Below are positions 4,867 to 6,099 of a stretch of 6,099 bases of DNA, piece by piece (position 1 is the first letter of the stretch; each line of letters starts with the position of its first letter). The notes beneath the pieces are model-generated. The model ran no database searches, had not been told where the DNA came from, and saw only the letters and a list, made by a program, of their open reading frames with translations. The translations under genes were made by a program, and so were the position numbers. Where the stretch lies: the NCBI GenBank assembly GCA_009391225.1, contig VEXC01000032.1, positions 1 through 6,099 of the forward strand, read 5' to 3'. The DNA comes from SAR202 cluster bacterium AC-647-N09_OGT_505m (lineage in GTDB: Bacteria; Chloroflexota; Dehalococcoidia; UBA2985).

Positions 4867-5712
4867 CTACAGCACCGCTGTCTTCAGGCGGGCGCTATGG
4901 CATTGGAGATTGACCCCCACTGGTAGGGAAGTGATGTGCGTGGAATGGGTCTCTATGTTCACGGCCAGGGCTGTGGACCGTCCTCCCCAGGCCTGTGGGC
5001 CTATGCCGCTGGCGTTGACACGCTCTAGGAGTTCCTGTTCCAGTTCCGCCACCTCTGGGTCTGGGTTGTGCTCACCTACCTTGCGCAGCAGGGATCTCTT
5101 GGCCAGGTACATGACGTGCTCAGCGGTACCTCCAATGCCCACTCCTACTATAAGTGGAGGGCACGGGTTTCCCCCAGACTCCTCTATGGTGCGGAGAGTG
5201 AAGTCAATAACTCCACCTTTGCCCTCGGCTGGCCTGAGTATGGCCAAGCGGCTCATGTTCTCACACCCACCCCCTTTGGGCAGAATGGTTATCTTCAGTT
5301 GGTTTCCAGGCACTATGTCCGTGTGAACTATGGGAGGTGAGTTGTCCCCAGTGTTGATACGAGCTGAGAAGGGCTGCTTGACCATAGAGTTGCGTAGAAA
5401 CCCGGCCTTGTATCCCTGTCTTACTCCCTCCGCCAGGGCCTCTGTCAGATCACCACCAATTATGTGTATATCCTGACCTAGGTCCAGAAACAGGACAGTG
5501 GTTCCCGTATCCTGGCAGAGAGCGATTTGCTTCTCCTGAGCTATTTCGGAGTTTTGAAGAATCATGTCCAGGACCTTTTGTGCCCCAGGTGCCTCTTCCT
5601 GGCGGCGCGCCTTCTTCAGGGCATCTAAGACGTCATCGGGGAGATAGTAATTAGCCTCAAGGCAAAGGCTGGCCACCGTCTCAGTTATCTTCGATACCTG
5701 AATCTTCCTCAT
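4867..5712 (-). CDS. Fumarate hydratase class I, alpha (N-terminal) subunit
   Basis: This 281-aa subunit holds the catalytic [4Fe-4S] cluster of class I fumarase (fumarate + water <-> L-malate). The predicted cluster cysteines are C66 (ALCQDTG), C184 (GGNPCPPLIVGVGIGGT) and C271 (LQCHSARL). Their spacing is close to that of the three ligands in characterised Leishmania fumarase. Asp68 in CQDTG and His259 (12 residues before C271) match the catalytic pair recalled from that enzyme. An extra Cys150 occurs in PKGGGCENM. The ATG at 5712 is preferred over one 20 codons upstream because GGAGG (5717-5721 on this strand) lies 4 nt before it and the family begins at MRKIQVSKI. It follows mdh by 100 nt and precedes the beta gene by 253 nt. 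Such Fe-S fumarases are oxygen-sensitive, which fits an anaerobic lifestyle. L-tartrate dehydratase alpha is the close alternative. Confidence 0.94.
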   Translation of the reverse strand: MRKIQVSKITETVASLCLEANYYLPDDVLDALKKARRQEEAPGAQKVLDMILQNSEIAQEKQIALCQDTGTTVLFLDLGQDIHIIGGDLTEALAEGVRQGYKAGFLRNSMVKQPFSARINTGDNSPPIVHTDIVPGNQLKITILPKGGGCENMSRLAILRPAEGKGGVIDFTLRTIEESGGNPCPPLIVGVGIGGTAEHVMYLAKRSLLRKVGEHNPDPEVAELEQELLERVNASGIGPQAWGGRSTALAVNIETHSTHITSLPVGVNLQCHSARLKTAVL

Positions 5713-5716
5713 GTTA

Positions 5717-5751
5717 CCTCCAAGGGATTTCAAAAACTCTGGCGGATCCCT
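5717..5751 (-). promoter_or_regulatory. Shine-Dalgarno and inverted repeat upstream of fumarase alpha
   Basis: GGAGG (5721-5717, minus strand) decides the alpha start. Directly upstream, AGGGAT (5723-5728) and ATCCCT (5746-5751) form a 6-bp inverted repeat with a 17-nt loop. The stem ends 1 nt before the SD. The rest of the 100-nt mdh-fumarase spacer shows no terminator and no clear promoter, which is compatible with co-transcription from mdh. Confidence 0.35.
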
Positions 5752-5812
5752 GAAACAACTACCACGCGTCACTACCAGGAGTTACTCGATAGGACCTAGT
5801 ATTGGACGCCTG

Positions 5813-6099
5813 CTAGGAACCGCTGGCTGTGGCGGTCCTGTTGCTCATCACCTCTACCAGTTCTTTGACAGCGCTGGCTGACTTATCCAGTGCCGCTTTC
5901 TCTTCCGAGGATAGCTGGACCTGGATTATCTCCTCGATGCCACCAGCGCCCAGCTTCACCGGCACGCCTATGCACAGGCCGTCAATGTCATACTCACCTC
6001 TCAGGAATACCGTGCAGGGAAGGATGCGCTTCTTGTCCAGGATAATGGAGTCCACCATCTGCAGCACTGCTGCCGATGGGGCGTAGTAGGCGCTACCAG
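5813..6099 (-). CDS. mdh: Malate dehydrogenase, C-terminal part (5' end outside window)
   Basis: This NAD(P)-dependent enzyme of the lactate/malate dehydrogenase superfamily interconverts malate and oxaloacetate. Only the last 95 codons or so are present; the frame is open to the right edge and begins [18 protein letters not shown]. That segment, then [17 protein letters not shown] and [15 protein letters not shown], is typical of the C-terminal domain of LDH-like (type 3) malate dehydrogenases. The protein ends in a helix ([20 protein letters not shown]) and a short tail, TATASGS. The catalytic His and the Rossmann fold lie outside the window. The apparent GTG start at 6067 is an internal Val, not a real start. 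The gene reads into the fumarase genes on the same strand, giving the order mdh-fumarase alpha-fumarase beta. Lactate dehydrogenase is the main alternative; the neighbouring fumarase supports malate. Confidence 0.92.
   Translation of the reverse strand, partial: GSAYYAPSAAVLQMVDSIILDKKRILPCTVFLRGEYDIDGLCIGVPVKLGAGGIEEIIQVQLSSEEKAALDKSASAVKELVEVMSNRTATASGS

Noticed and set aside
5713..5772. Fumarase alpha starting 20 codons upstream at 5772
   Set aside because: The upstream ATG lacks a Shine-Dalgarno, the extra residues are not family-like, and the GGAGG at 5717-5721 sits before the ATG at 5712.

Overview
This window carries C4-dicarboxylate (TCA-cycle) metabolism genes from an anaerobic or microaerophilic type of bacterium. 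The combination is an HdrB-like third subunit on a succinate dehydrogenase/fumarate reductase, a two-subunit class I [4Fe-4S] fumarase, and an LDH-type malate dehydrogenase. It resembles Chloroflexota of the Dehalococcoidia/SAR202 kind. That placement is an inference from gene content and moderate-to-high GC; no marker gene in the window fixes the taxon.

Plus strand, 1-2852: the 3' part of sdhA (flavoprotein), a complete sdhB-like iron-sulfur subunit, and an HdrB/SdhE-like CCG-domain subunit overlapping it by 4 nt (ATGA). No classical SdhC/SdhD membrane anchor follows. The complex therefore looks like a 'type E' or thiol:fumarate-reductase-like assembly.

Minus strand, read from right to left: the 3' end of malate dehydrogenase (5813-6099), fumarase alpha (4867-5712), a 253-nt non-coding or small-ORF interval, and fumarase beta (4044-4613). 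After an intergenic region of about 365 nt comes a PAP2/AUR1-type integral membrane phosphatase or transferase (2938-3678). That gene converges on the sdh genes and appears unrelated to the rest.

Together the enzymes cover succinate <-> fumarate <-> malate <-> oxaloacetate. They could run oxidatively or as a reductive branch. The two blocks are on opposite strands, so they are separate transcription units.

The most interesting points are: (i) an extra cysteine in SdhB that completes two ferredoxin-type [4Fe-4S] motifs; (ii) a degenerate first CCG motif in the HdrB-like subunit; (iii) an HdrC-like C-terminal extension on SdhB; (iv) an unusually long, hairpin-rich gap between the two fumarase subunit genes that also holds a tiny Cys-rich ORF; and (v) inverted repeats that end just upstream of the Shine-Dalgarno sequence of three genes. 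I see no mobile element, CRISPR array, tRNA or rRNA. Most of the window is ordinary central metabolism.
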